Shown in pieces: positions 16,097 to 23,476 of a stretch of 45,214 bases of DNA. A program made the translations under genes and the position numbers. How positions within the stretch are numbered: position 1 is the stretch's first letter; the number at the start of each line of letters is the position of its first letter. The notes under the pieces were generated by a model that did no database searches, was not told where the DNA came from, and saw only the letters and a list, made by a program, of their open reading frames with translations. Origin of the DNA: Actinomycetota bacterium (GTDB lineage: Bacteria; Actinomycetota; Thermoleophilia; Gaiellales; Gaiellaceae); the NCBI GenBank assembly GCA_003132665.1, contig PKYN01000003.1, forward strand, positions 9,180 through 54,393. Reading direction: 5' to 3'.

Positions 16097-17695
16097 CTAT
16101 CCGGCGCCTCGCTCGACCTGTCGGTAGTAGTCACGCCAGACCAGTCGATAGATGCGAAGGCGCCTCGGCAAGCTTCTGATCAGCGGCAGGAACGGCACGA
16201 GGACGAGCGCCAGCGAGAGAACGGCCATGATTGCCCAGATCTGCGCGTCGGCGTTGTCCGAGGTACTGAAGGGCGGTACCTGATACCAGAACGTGTAGAG
16301 CCACAGCCATGCCTGCCCTGGATAGTTGCCGGTCTCGTTCATCATCCCCCACTGGCTGCCGAGCAGGTTTTCCCTCTGCGCCAGCTCGGCCAGATACGAG
16401 CCGTCGGAGAGAAGGAGGAGCGGCTTGGTGTAGTCGGTCTGGTAGAAGCGGCCGTTGGCGAGCAGCGCGCCGTCGAGCCCGCCACTCTGCGCCTGGCCGA
16501 GCAGGTCGCGCATCATCAGCGCAACCGGCCCGTAATTCCCGGACGCGACTAGCGGAGCCCCCGCCGAGAAGGAGACCTTCCCGAGTGCCTTTGCGTAGTT
16601 GTCCGTCCAGAGCCCGCGCTGCGCGGCGGAGGCCGATCGATACCGGGCGAGCGCGGCCGCCAGAGCCGGATCGCTCTTGCCCGGAATGCCGAGCGGGCGC
16701 AGCACAAAAGCCTTAGCGGTATCGAGCGGGATGTGAACTCCGGCCAGGCGCGCAAGCGAGAAGGAGTCAAAGACGTTCTGACCGGTGCCCGGCGTGTGCG
16801 TGTAGGGCGGTCCGTAGGTCGCCGAGTCGCTCGTCCCGGCCAGCTCGGCGGTCGCCGTGGTGAGGAAGTCCGCCGGCTCGACCTTGGCCCATTGGGCGAT
16901 CGTCAGCGGCTTCTCGTCGGGCGAGGAGAAGACCACCCCGAGGATGACCACCACGAGCATGATCGCGCCGACGGCGGCGACAAGCTCCTTGATCAGGTCG
17001 TAGCGCCGCTTGGCGCCCTTCCACTCGAGCGCGGGATCCGGGGCGCTCGGATAACCGGGAGCTTCCTTCGCAGGAGTACGCCGCGCGCTGGCCGGAAACG
17101 GCGGAACGACGCCGCGCAGTCGCACCAGCAGGATGTGAACGACAACAAGCAGGATCAGGACGAGCGGCAGCAACAGGACATGCCAGAGCAGCATCTGGCC
17201 GGTGTTGAGAACGTTGAAGGCGGCCCCTATCCCGGAGGCGTTGAGACCATCCTTGGCCTGCGTGGATATCCACTGGGAATCGAAGTTTTGCTGCGACAGG
17301 TAGCCGGTGAAGGCAGTCGCGATCGCCGCCAGAAAACAGATCGCGCCGATCATCCAGGTGAGCGCGCGCCGTCCTCGCCAGGCGGCCATGAAGAACTTCG
17401 TCCAGAGGTGGATGGCCATGAAGAAGAAGAACGCCTCCGCCGACCAGAGATGGAGGCTGTTGACGAAGCGCCCGATGCCCGAGACGTGCCACCAGGTCGG
17501 GCCGAAGATCACCAGCACGATGCCCGACCCGACCACCGCGACCAGCGAGGCGATCGTGAGAACGCCGAACACGTAAACCCAGGAGGAGACGTAGGCGGGC
17601 TGATCCTCAGGCAGCAGCCGATCCGGCGGAAATGCGCGCACCGCGCTACGGCGGAGGCGCCCGGTCCAGGTGCTCGGCTCTTCGTGCGCGCTCAT
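16097..17695 (-). CDS. Cytochrome b (b6-like) N-terminal-domain membrane protein
   Basis: 532 residues. The first 200 residues are a cytochrome b four-helix core with two pairs of haem-ligand histidines: His82/His96 (13 residues between) and His172/His187 (14 between, the spacing typical of cytochrome b6). A further helix follows at about 245-268, then a hydrophilic domain of about 200 residues and a last helix near 490-510. No Rieske protein, cytochrome c1 or subunit IV is adjacent. It may be part of an unusual quinol-oxidising complex with the upstream small membrane protein, whose stop codon overlaps its ATG (ATGA, 17692-17695). The long extramembrane part has no family I recognise. Confidence 0.8.
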   Translation of the reverse strand: MSAHEEPSTWTGRLRRSAVRAFPPDRLLPEDQPAYVSSWVYVFGVLTIASLVAVVGSGIVLVIFGPTWWHVSGIGRFVNSLHLWSAEAFFFFMAIHLWTKFFMAAWRGRRALTWMIGAICFLAAIATAFTGYLSQQNFDSQWISTQAKDGLNASGIGAAFNVLNTGQMLLWHVLLLPLVLILLVVVHILLVRLRGVVPPFPASARRTPAKEAPGYPSAPDPALEWKGAKRRYDLIKELVAAVGAIMLVVVILGVVFSSPDEKPLTIAQWAKVEPADFLTTATAELAGTSDSATYGPPYTHTPGTGQNVFDSFSLARLAGVHIPLDTAKAFVLRPLGIPGKSDPALAAALARYRSASAAQRGLWTDNYAKALGKVSFSAGAPLVASGNYGPVALMMRDLLGQAQSGGLDGALLANGRFYQTDYTKPLLLLSDGSYLAELAQRENLLGSQWGMMNETGNYPGQAWLWLYTFWYQVPPFSTSDNADAQIWAIMAVLSLALVLVPFLPLIRSLPRRLRIYRLVWRDYYRQVERGAG

Positions 17696-18006
17696 CGCTT
17701 CTCGCGCTCTTTGGGAAACGGCAGGAGCAGCGCGAGCACGAAGACGACGACCATCAGCACGATCACGACCAGATTGGCGACCGAGATCAGGAACCAGCCG
17801 AAGTGGATGTAATGCGGCCTTCCGCCCAGGATCGAGGCGATCGCGCCGAATCCGTAAAGCCCGCTCGCGGAGGTGCGCAGAATAGAGAACCGGGCGCGGA
17901 GTACCCGGTTCAAGCGACGATCCGACGCTTTACGCCTGTCTCTCATCTCCGTTGCGGGTCGAACACCTTTACCACTCCGGAACTTATAACTCACCGACCG
18001 GCGCAT
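17692..18006 (-). CDS. Small basic membrane protein coupled to cytochrome b
   Basis: 104 residues from the first ATG, or 84 from an internal ATG at 17946; neither has a good Shine-Dalgarno. The N-terminal third is highly basic. A short hydrophobic stretch (GLYGFGAIASILGG) and a long helix (about 70-96, VANLVVIVLMVVVFVLALLLPF) end in PKEREKR. It is transcribed before, and overlaps, the cytochrome b gene, so a subunit or assembly factor of that complex is likely (inference from position). No family recognised. Confidence 0.6.
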   Translation of the reverse strand: MRRSVSYKFRSGKGVRPATEMRDRRKASDRRLNRVLRARFSILRTSASGLYGFGAIASILGGRPHYIHFGWFLISVANLVVIVLMVVVFVLALLLPFPKEREKR

Positions 18007-18059
18007 TGGAAATCTCGCGGCTCCGATCAGCCGGCGACCGAGCCGGCTAAGAGACGAGC

Positions 18060-18836
18060 TCAGGCGAGGCCGGAGATAGACGCAATGGCTCGGACAACGC
18101 CCGCGGCGGTAAGCGCGAGCCCGAATCCGTTTTCTTCGGCGGAGTAGAGAAGCTCAACCTCGTCCTCGAGATCGAGCGGGCGGCGAAACTCGAGCGCGGC
18201 CTCGAACGGCGCGCTCAGATCGAAACTGGTTCGCAGCGCCGCTTCCTCGATCGCCTCCCAGTAGGCGGCGTTGTTCAGGTGGCCGAGCACGTCGATGTCC
18301 GAGCGCCTGAGCGGCCAGGACATCCGCTTCGCGCCCGCGGACAGGTCGGCAAGCTCCAGCCGAGTCGAGATGCGACGCCCGTTCGCCGAAGGACCGTAGA
18401 CGTCGAAGAAGTTGCCGCCGAATCGCTCCGGCCGCAGCTCGCGGCTCAGGTGCACCCAGACGCTTTCGGCCTCGATCAGTCCGCCGCGCTCGCCGCATGC
18501 GGTCGTCCGGCGCGAAGCCGACGAGGACGCGGTGCCGCTCGACCAGGTCGTCAGCTCGACCAGTTCTTCGATCGAGATCGGCCGCAGCTGCCGGATCACA
18601 GTCCGGCGTACGAGCCAGAAATGGTCGGGCGAGCCCCACCCGGTCTCGAGCACGTCGTCGCCGGCGACGTCTTGCAGGTAGCGCGCCACGGCATCCAGGC
18701 GCAGGCGCCCGCGGGAATCGGCGTCAGAGAGACGCACCCGGCGCTTGCCGACGAAGACGCGTCCGCTGTCGGGCCGAGGCACCAACGGCCGAAGGCCGGG
18801 CTCTACGCCGAGATTCGAGTTCTCTTCGACGGGCAT
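18060..18836 (-). CDS. Acyl-ACP thioesterase (FatA/FatB-like)
   Basis: 258 residues forming two hotdog repeats, the bacterial acyl-ACP thioesterase length. The first repeat opens with R-V-R-L-S-D-A-D, followed by W-L-V-R-R and a TWSSG strand. The second carries D-V-L-G-H-L-N-N-A-A-Y-W-E, the HxNN active-site block with the Asp/Asn/His residues of plant FatA/FatB. It hydrolyses acyl-ACP to release free fatty acids in the cytoplasm. ATG 18836 is chosen; the frame is open further upstream but that part overlaps the next gene and has no homology. It stands alone between unrelated genes on the same strand. Confidence 0.85.
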   Translation of the reverse strand: MPVEENSNLGVEPGLRPLVPRPDSGRVFVGKRRVRLSDADSRGRLRLDAVARYLQDVAGDDVLETGWGSPDHFWLVRRTVIRQLRPISIEELVELTTWSSGTASSSASRRTTACGERGGLIEAESVWVHLSRELRPERFGGNFFDVYGPSANGRRISTRLELADLSAGAKRMSWPLRRSDIDVLGHLNNAAYWEAIEEAALRTSFDLSAPFEAALEFRRPLDLEDEVELLYSAEENGFGLALTAAGVVRAIASISGLA

Positions 18837-18913
18837 GCTCGTTTCGTAGGCTAGCCGCGCCGAGCGGACTCCGCCTCTCCGCCGCAGCGCAAGCTCGACC
18901 GGTCGCCCGCGAA

Positions 18914-19465
18914 CTAGCCCTGCGAGAGTTCGGCGACGGCACGATTCTGGTACTTCACGCCCAGCTTGTAGTTGGACTTGTAGCGCGCGTACCAGTAGTC
19001 GAAGGTGTTCTGCTTCTTCGCCTTGGCGGCGGTGTCGGCATTGATCGCATCGAGCCCGGTCGCGGCCCAGTACTGGAGCGAGGTTCTCGCGTTGCTGAGA
19101 CCCCTGGCTACGGTCTTCGTATCGGCCTTGAACGGCCGCAACGCGCCGAGCCAGTGCTGGGCGGCCTTGCGAAGCGCCGTGCCCGCCTTGGTGCAGCTCC
19201 CCCACTTGCATGCGAAGAGCGCCTTGTTGGCTGCGTTGATGGCGACGAATCCCTTTCTCACAGTCGTGCGAATCTTGTTTCCGCTCGTAGCCGCCTGCCG
19301 GTTCGCCTGAGCCGACTGCGGAAGACCGGCACTCGCGACCAGCCCCCTCAACGGGGCGCTCGCACTCGGTTCGGATGCCGGCCGCGCCTGCGCAGCTCCG
19401 GCGAGCACCGCCGCCAGGCCAAGCACGAGCCAGCCGAGAGCCAAACGTCGCGCGAACCGTCTCAT
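18914..19465 (-). CDS. Secreted helical protein of unknown function
   Basis: 183 residues. A classical signal peptide (RRFARR, hydrophobic LALGWLVLGLAAVLAGA, cleavage near AQA-RP) is followed by a low-complexity Ala/Ser linker. A helical mature domain contains a C-x4-C pair (CKWGSC), possibly a disulphide outside the cell, and ends in a Lys/Tyr-rich segment. ATG 19465 has CGGAGG 5 nt upstream. No family recognised. It is the last chromosomal gene before the tRNA-fMet island. Confidence 0.7.
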   Translation of the reverse strand: MRRFARRLALGWLVLGLAAVLAGAAQARPASEPSASAPLRGLVASAGLPQSAQANRQAATSGNKIRTTVRKGFVAINAANKALFACKWGSCTKAGTALRKAAQHWLGALRPFKADTKTVARGLSNARTSLQYWAATGLDAINADTAAKAKKQNTFDYWYARYKSNYKLGVKYQNRAVAELSQG

Positions 19466-19624
19466 CGCATCCTCCGAGGTCGATAGGAAAGTGGAGCCGT
19501 TCGTATTCTCGCCCGAAACAGAGGCGCGGGCAAGACGGGGCGAGCGGCGCAGCGCAGCGCTGAGCGAAGCCGCCGGACGCGAAGCCGGCGTTGGATCGCC
19601 AGACGCGTTCCGCCCCGGGGAAGG

Positions 19625-19650
19625 GAAAGACCCCGTTTCCGGGGCCTTTC
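19625..19650 (-). terminator. Original terminator of tRNA-fMet, now beside the tRNA fragment
   Basis: Bases 19625-19635 pair with 19640-19650 (one A/C mismatch, loop TTTC) just 3' of the tRNA fragment on the minus strand. A sister hairpin with different stem bases lies at the same place beside the intact tRNA (35807-35830). Confidence 0.6.
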
Positions 19651-19653
19651 TAG

Positions 19654-19695
19654 TAGCGGGGGCAGGATTTGAACCTGCGACCTCCGGGTTATGAG
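19654..19695 (-). pseudogene. 3' part of tRNA-fMet, left attachment site (attL)
   Basis: 42 bp identical to 35835-35876: the T arm, variable loop, anticodon and acceptor 3' side of initiator tRNA-Met. The 5' half of the gene is absent here. Identity stops exactly at the anticodon loop (TTATGAG), which marks the recombination core of the integrated element. Confidence 0.92.
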
Positions 19696-19808
19696 ACGAC
19701 CGTTGCCAGGTAAGGCAACGCGGGATTCGGCTCTGCTACGTCATCTCAGATCACCTGAGATCGGGTCAGATTGGCCCAGGTGGGCAAAAGTTCAGCCAAA
19801 GGTTCAGC
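19696..19808. promoter_or_regulatory. Left end of the island with inverted repeat and arm-type repeats
   Basis: This gene-free end holds an inverted repeat ATCTCAG/CTGAGAT (19743-19749 and 19755-19761) and two direct repeats, AAAAGTTCAGC (19786-19796) and AAAGGTTCAGC (19798-19808). The repeats recur near the right end and at 22303-22325, so they are good candidates for integrase arm-type or excisionase sites. Confidence 0.5.
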
Positions 19809-19835
19809 AGACCATTCCGAGAAATGCGCAGAGCA

Positions 19836-21404
19836 CTAGGCGGGACTATCGCTCTCGGGCAGGTAGATCGTGAAGGTCGTTCCCTCGTTCGGCTGACTCT
19901 CGACGAGGGTACACCCGCCGGCCTCTTCGACGATCGCATAGACCGTGGAGAGACCGAGCCCCGTGCCGTGGTTGGCGTCCTTCGTCGTGAAGAAGGGCTC
20001 GAAGATCTTCGCGAGCGTTTCCTCGTCCATGCCGATACCGGTGTCGCGAAGAGTGAGGGCGACGTAGCGGCCGGACTCTGGCGAGTTGTCGAAGTCGGCG
20101 AGTTGCTCGGAGAGGTTCAGGTTCGCCGTCTCGATCGTGAGCGTCCCACCCTCCGGCATCGCGTCGCGTGCGTTCATGGCGAGATTGACGATGACCTGCT
20201 CGAGCTGGCTTCGGTCGGCCTCAACAGGCTTGAGCCCAGGCGCGAGTATCGTCTTGAGCTCGACGTTTTCACCGATCACCTGACGGAGCAACATTCCAAT
20301 CTCCGAGACGATCTCGTTCAGGTCGAGGCTTTCGCGGCAGGAGACCCTGCGGCGGCTGAAGGCGAGAAGGCCGTGAGCTACCGTCGCCGCGCGCTCCGTG
20401 GCTCGCTTGATCTCCTCGACGTCGGCGCGAACGTCTGAATCCACGGGTAGCCCCGCGAGCGCCAGCTCGGCGTAGCCCGAGATCGCGGTTAGCAGGTTGT
20501 TGAAATTGTGTGCGACACCGCCGGCAAGCCTGCCTACTGCCTCCATCTTCTGAGCCTGGAGCAGCTCGGCCGCGAGGAGCTGATGCTGTTCCTCGGCTCG
20601 CTTGCGCTCGGTGATGTCGTGGTAATTGATGACTATTCCTTCGATACGTGGTTGCTCAAGGAGATTCGTGACGACGCCTTCGACCCAGCGACAGGATCCG
20701 TCCACTCGCAGCAGGCGTACCTGGAAGGGCAGAGGTTGTTCCGGCCTCTCGAGCGCTTCCTGCAGGTAGCTCTCGACGATTGCCCGATCGTCGGGGTGGA
20801 CCGTGGCTAGGGCATCAAGCTTGGCTCTCTCCTCGAGGGAGTAGCCCGAGGCGTGAGCGACCGAAGGACTGAGATAGACGAGCTTTAGATCGGCATCGGC
20901 CACGACAATCTCTTCGGCACTATTCGCGACGAGCGCCTGGAAACGCTCAAGATTGGTGCGGAGCGCTTCCTCCGCGCGACTACGCTCGGTGATATCCGCG
21001 GCGGTGCCCTCGTAGCGGAGGATGTTCCCGTTGCCATCGCGGACGGCTCGTGCATTGACGGAGAGCCAGCGGGTGCCGCCGTCTGTTTGCTCGACCGGGA
21101 CTTCGAAGTCCCGCACGACGCCGCGCACTTCGAGCAGCCGGCGCAACTCGAGCCGGAGCTCGGGATCCGAGCAGAGCCGCTCGCCGAAGTCGGTTGACGC
21201 CGCGATCAGGTCGGCGGGCGACACGGAGCCGAGCATGCGAGCCAGGATCAGGTTGGCCGTGAGGATTTTCCCGGAGGCTGCGGCCTGGAAGGCACCCGCG
21301 ACGGCGCTATCGAGAGGGGTTTCGTGCGCGTCTTCAGGTTGCGAACCGCGGCCACCGGTCGTCAATCCCCTGTCAACTCCTCGAGAGTCCATATCCGCTC
21401 GCAC
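19836..21404 (-). CDS. PAS sensor histidine kinase inside the island
   Basis: 522 residues from GTG 21404 (an ATG at 21392 is the alternative). Two PAS/PAC domains are at about 30-145 and 150-270. HisKA has phospho-His299 in AHNFNNLL, and HATPase_c has an N box (NARDAM), DTGIGMD, FEPFFTTKD and GTGLGLSTVY. It is soluble and has no partner response regulator nearby. From the QAQKMEAVG segment onward it is strikingly close to the chromosomal kinase at 1277-3139, including the unusual Asn after the phospho-His, so it is probably a paralogue captured from a related host. It lies in the small left segment of the composite island. Confidence 0.85.
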   Translation of the reverse strand: MRADMDSRGVDRGLTTGGRGSQPEDAHETPLDSAVAGAFQAAASGKILTANLILARMLGSVSPADLIAASTDFGERLCSDPELRLELRRLLEVRGVVRDFEVPVEQTDGGTRWLSVNARAVRDGNGNILRYEGTAADITERSRAEEALRTNLERFQALVANSAEEIVVADADLKLVYLSPSVAHASGYSLEERAKLDALATVHPDDRAIVESYLQEALERPEQPLPFQVRLLRVDGSCRWVEGVVTNLLEQPRIEGIVINYHDITERKRAEEQHQLLAAELLQAQKMEAVGRLAGGVAHNFNNLLTAISGYAELALAGLPVDSDVRADVEEIKRATERAATVAHGLLAFSRRRVSCRESLDLNEIVSEIGMLLRQVIGENVELKTILAPGLKPVEADRSQLEQVIVNLAMNARDAMPEGGTLTIETANLNLSEQLADFDNSPESGRYVALTLRDTGIGMDEETLAKIFEPFFTTKDANHGTGLGLSTVYAIVEEAGGCTLVESQPNEGTTFTIYLPESDSPA

Positions 21405-21535
21405 AACTCGGATAATCGACCGCAGGTGTTCCTACCTTGAGGTAAGCAATGAGCGCGAGCACCGTCTCGGGCGCGCCGACGGTGTCACGTGGATACCGAG
21501 TAGATCGGCGTGGATCTACGGAGAGCATCCCCTTT

Positions 21536-21943
21536 CTAGGCCGCGTCCGCGTAAGGGCTCGGCGAAAAGTGCGAAGTGAGTTCACCCGGAGCGCCTCGCG
21601 TGAGGTTCTCCTCGGTATCCGACGCGCTCTCTACGTACAACTGGTCTACGAAATACGTCGCAGGGAGAGCGACGTCGATCGCCTTTCGGATGTTCACCCT
21701 CTCGGGGCGTTCCTCGTCAAGCAGAATGACGACGGCGCCTGAGGGGCACACGACCGTTACGTAAAGACCGCCCGTCGGCGTTCCCGCGAACCGTGTCGGC
21801 GGCTCGAGCCTAAGCTCACAGGTGAGGAGCGTCTCCGCAGCGCCGAACTCTTGTCGTCCCGCCAGCCAGCCCACCGCCTTCATGAGCACATGCGAAGCCG
21901 GCGGAATCTCTTCCGCAGCCGCGATCGCCTTGAAGATGCTCAT
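21536..21943 (-). CDS. Hypothetical protein
   Basis: 135 residues from ATG 21943; the frame extends to 22135 but the extra part is Arg/Ser-rich and unlike a protein domain. The central part has alternating beta strands (LYVTVVCPSGAVVILLDEE) suggesting a small alpha/beta or PDZ-like domain. I recognise no family. There is no Shine-Dalgarno; the ATG is preceded by GGTATAGCC about 20 nt upstream. Moderate confidence that it is translated. Confidence 0.4.
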   Translation of the reverse strand: MSIFKAIAAAEEIPPASHVLMKAVGWLAGRQEFGAAETLLTCELRLEPPTRFAGTPTGGLYVTVVCPSGAVVILLDEERPERVNIRKAIDVALPATYFVDQLYVESASDTEENLTRGAPGELTSHFSPSPYADAA

Positions 21944-22205
21944 ATTGGTGTGATCGGCTATACCGGTACCGCTTTCATGGTCGGTTCGGCGTGACCCGAC
22001 TACCCGTGACGGCGGCATCCCCCACCACCGACGTCCGAGCTTCTGCGGTAGGCCGAACTCGGATAGACGTCTAGTAGCGGCTGAGAAGAGCTTGGAAGCT
22101 GTTCGCTCACGACTAAATATCGCGCTTGAGCCCATAGTCAGAGGAGACTCGACCTCGGGGTTATTTACCCCGAGTGATCTCGTACGAGTTGAGATCGGCT
22201 CAAGC

Positions 22206-22325
22206 TTATGAGGCGGCCACCACCAAGTTAGGCGAGGCGGGAATCGGCATCGTTCCGTCCTCTTAGGTCACCTGAGATAAGGACGGATTAGCCCCTGCGG
22301 GCAAAAGTTCAGCCAAAGGTTTGTC
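22206..22325. repeat. Second copy of the island left end
   Basis: Bases 22206-22321 align without gaps to 19689-19804 (89 of 116 identical). The copy starts with the last 7 bases of the attachment core (TTATGAG). It keeps the inverted repeat (22261-22266 with 22272-22277) and the arm motifs AAAAGTTCAGC (22303-22313) and AAAGGTTTGTC (22315-22325). The rest of the gene-free stretch 21944-22508 holds a 7-bp hairpin at 22154-22174 and the palindrome at 22354-22381; nothing else is evident. Confidence 0.8.
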
Positions 22326-22353
22326 GCCTAGCTATAGAACGCTCGGCCCCCCG

Positions 22354-22381
22354 CCCACCCGCGGGGTTGGGACACGGTAAC
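22354..22381. repeat. 28-bp palindromic repeat, island copy
   Basis: 25 of 28 bases match 36040-36067, which lies outside the island upstream of tRNA-fMet. CCCACCC can pair with the following GGGGTTGGG with a bulge. A 14-base partial match is at 10221-10234. Confidence 0.5.
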
Positions 22382-22508
22382 GAGCGAGGGGGATAGGTGG
22401 GTGAGAGTGGGAAAGTGAGTCTTTTCCGGTCGTTAGTCGTTCTTTCCCGTATTCCTCTACAAACGAGGTTGAATCTTTGCGTGGCGTCATTTCCGTTTGA
22501 TCGCTCGA

Positions 22509-23252
22509 CTACGGAGAGTGAAGAGACGACCAAGTAAATTCAGGCGCGCCCTCCGACGGAATCGTGATAAGCGCCCTGCGATGGACAATCTGATCCTTCG
22601 CGCCGGTGTTGATGATTTCCACGGTAAAGTCGATTTCGACCGCTTGGTCATCTGGCACTAGCTCGCTGATTAGGAATTGATTCCCTGCTTCCTGCGCTCC
22701 GAATTGAGAGGTGTAGAACCAGAACGCGCGAGGTGAGCAAGCAATATTGGCGAGTATTAGCCGTCGTTTGCCGCCGTAGCCAGGGATCAGCATCGCCGCC
22801 GCTGGAGATTGTTCCCAGGAGGGGTGGATCACCTCGTAAGGCTCACCCCATTCGGGCGGCGTACCGATGACTTGCGGCACGCGCGCGTGAAACTCAGATG
22901 TTGGGCCGTTGTTCTGCACGGAGATCCACAGAACGTAGTTGTCAAGGAATGCTCGATTATTAACCGAGATTGGCTGTGCTTTCTCAAGCCGCGCGGAGCA
23001 ATCAAACTGAACCCGGTCACGATTATCAAGATCGCGCTGTAGGCGATATCCAGCCCAAAAGAGCAGAACGCAGACGCTGATTAGGCCGACAATCGCGCCG
23101 GTCGGCCAGAATCCAATACGTACGCTAAGTCCTGCGGCTATACCCGAGAGTCCGACTAGTAAGCCGATCACCTGCACGACGTCCCAGGCGTTGCCGATGC
23201 GACCTAACGGACGAATGGCCAGAAACAGAAAATGTCGGCTTGTTTTCAGCAT
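22509..23252 (-). CDS. Membrane-anchored protein of unknown function
   Basis: 247 residues. Two adjacent membrane helices (about 25-45 and 50-70) are followed by a soluble beta-rich domain (VQFDCSARLE, YVLWISVQNNGPTS, VEIDFTVEIINTG) that reads like an immunoglobulin-like or beta-sandwich fold. No family recognised. It diverges from the restriction-modification gene across 224 bp. Base composition is lower in GC than the chromosome, as expected for island cargo. Effector-like membrane proteins occur in defence islands, but nothing in the sequence proves that role here. Confidence 0.6.
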   Translation of the reverse strand: MLKTSRHFLFLAIRPLGRIGNAWDVVQVIGLLVGLSGIAAGLSVRIGFWPTGAIVGLISVCVLLFWAGYRLQRDLDNRDRVQFDCSARLEKAQPISVNNRAFLDNYVLWISVQNNGPTSEFHARVPQVIGTPPEWGEPYEVIHPSWEQSPAAAMLIPGYGGKRRLILANIACSPRAFWFYTSQFGAQEAGNQFLISELVPDDQAVEIDFTVEIINTGAKDQIVHRRALITIPSEGAPEFTWSSLHSP

Positions 23253-23476
23253 AGGGTCGAAGATGCTGGGCCGGGCGGCTTGCCGAACGCCTTTCGCTTC
23301 CCTGGGTTCCCGGCCCGCCAGCGAGACTATCGCGTGTCTGGTGGTTTGCCTAGATGGCCGAAAGGGACGACGGCCGGTGTTGTCCGGTCTCCATTTCAGA
23401 AAAGAGCCTTTGGAAGAGATCGCTCAAGCGCGCAAGCGCGATCGACAACGTCCACCGCCGCCGGTACGTTTGCCGT

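Noticed and set aside
22147-22174. Possible degenerate attachment core (CGACCTCGGGGTTAT) before the second left-end copy
   Set aside because: The match to the tRNA core is short, and the same bases form a 7-bp hairpin, so chance or a hairpin explains it equally well.
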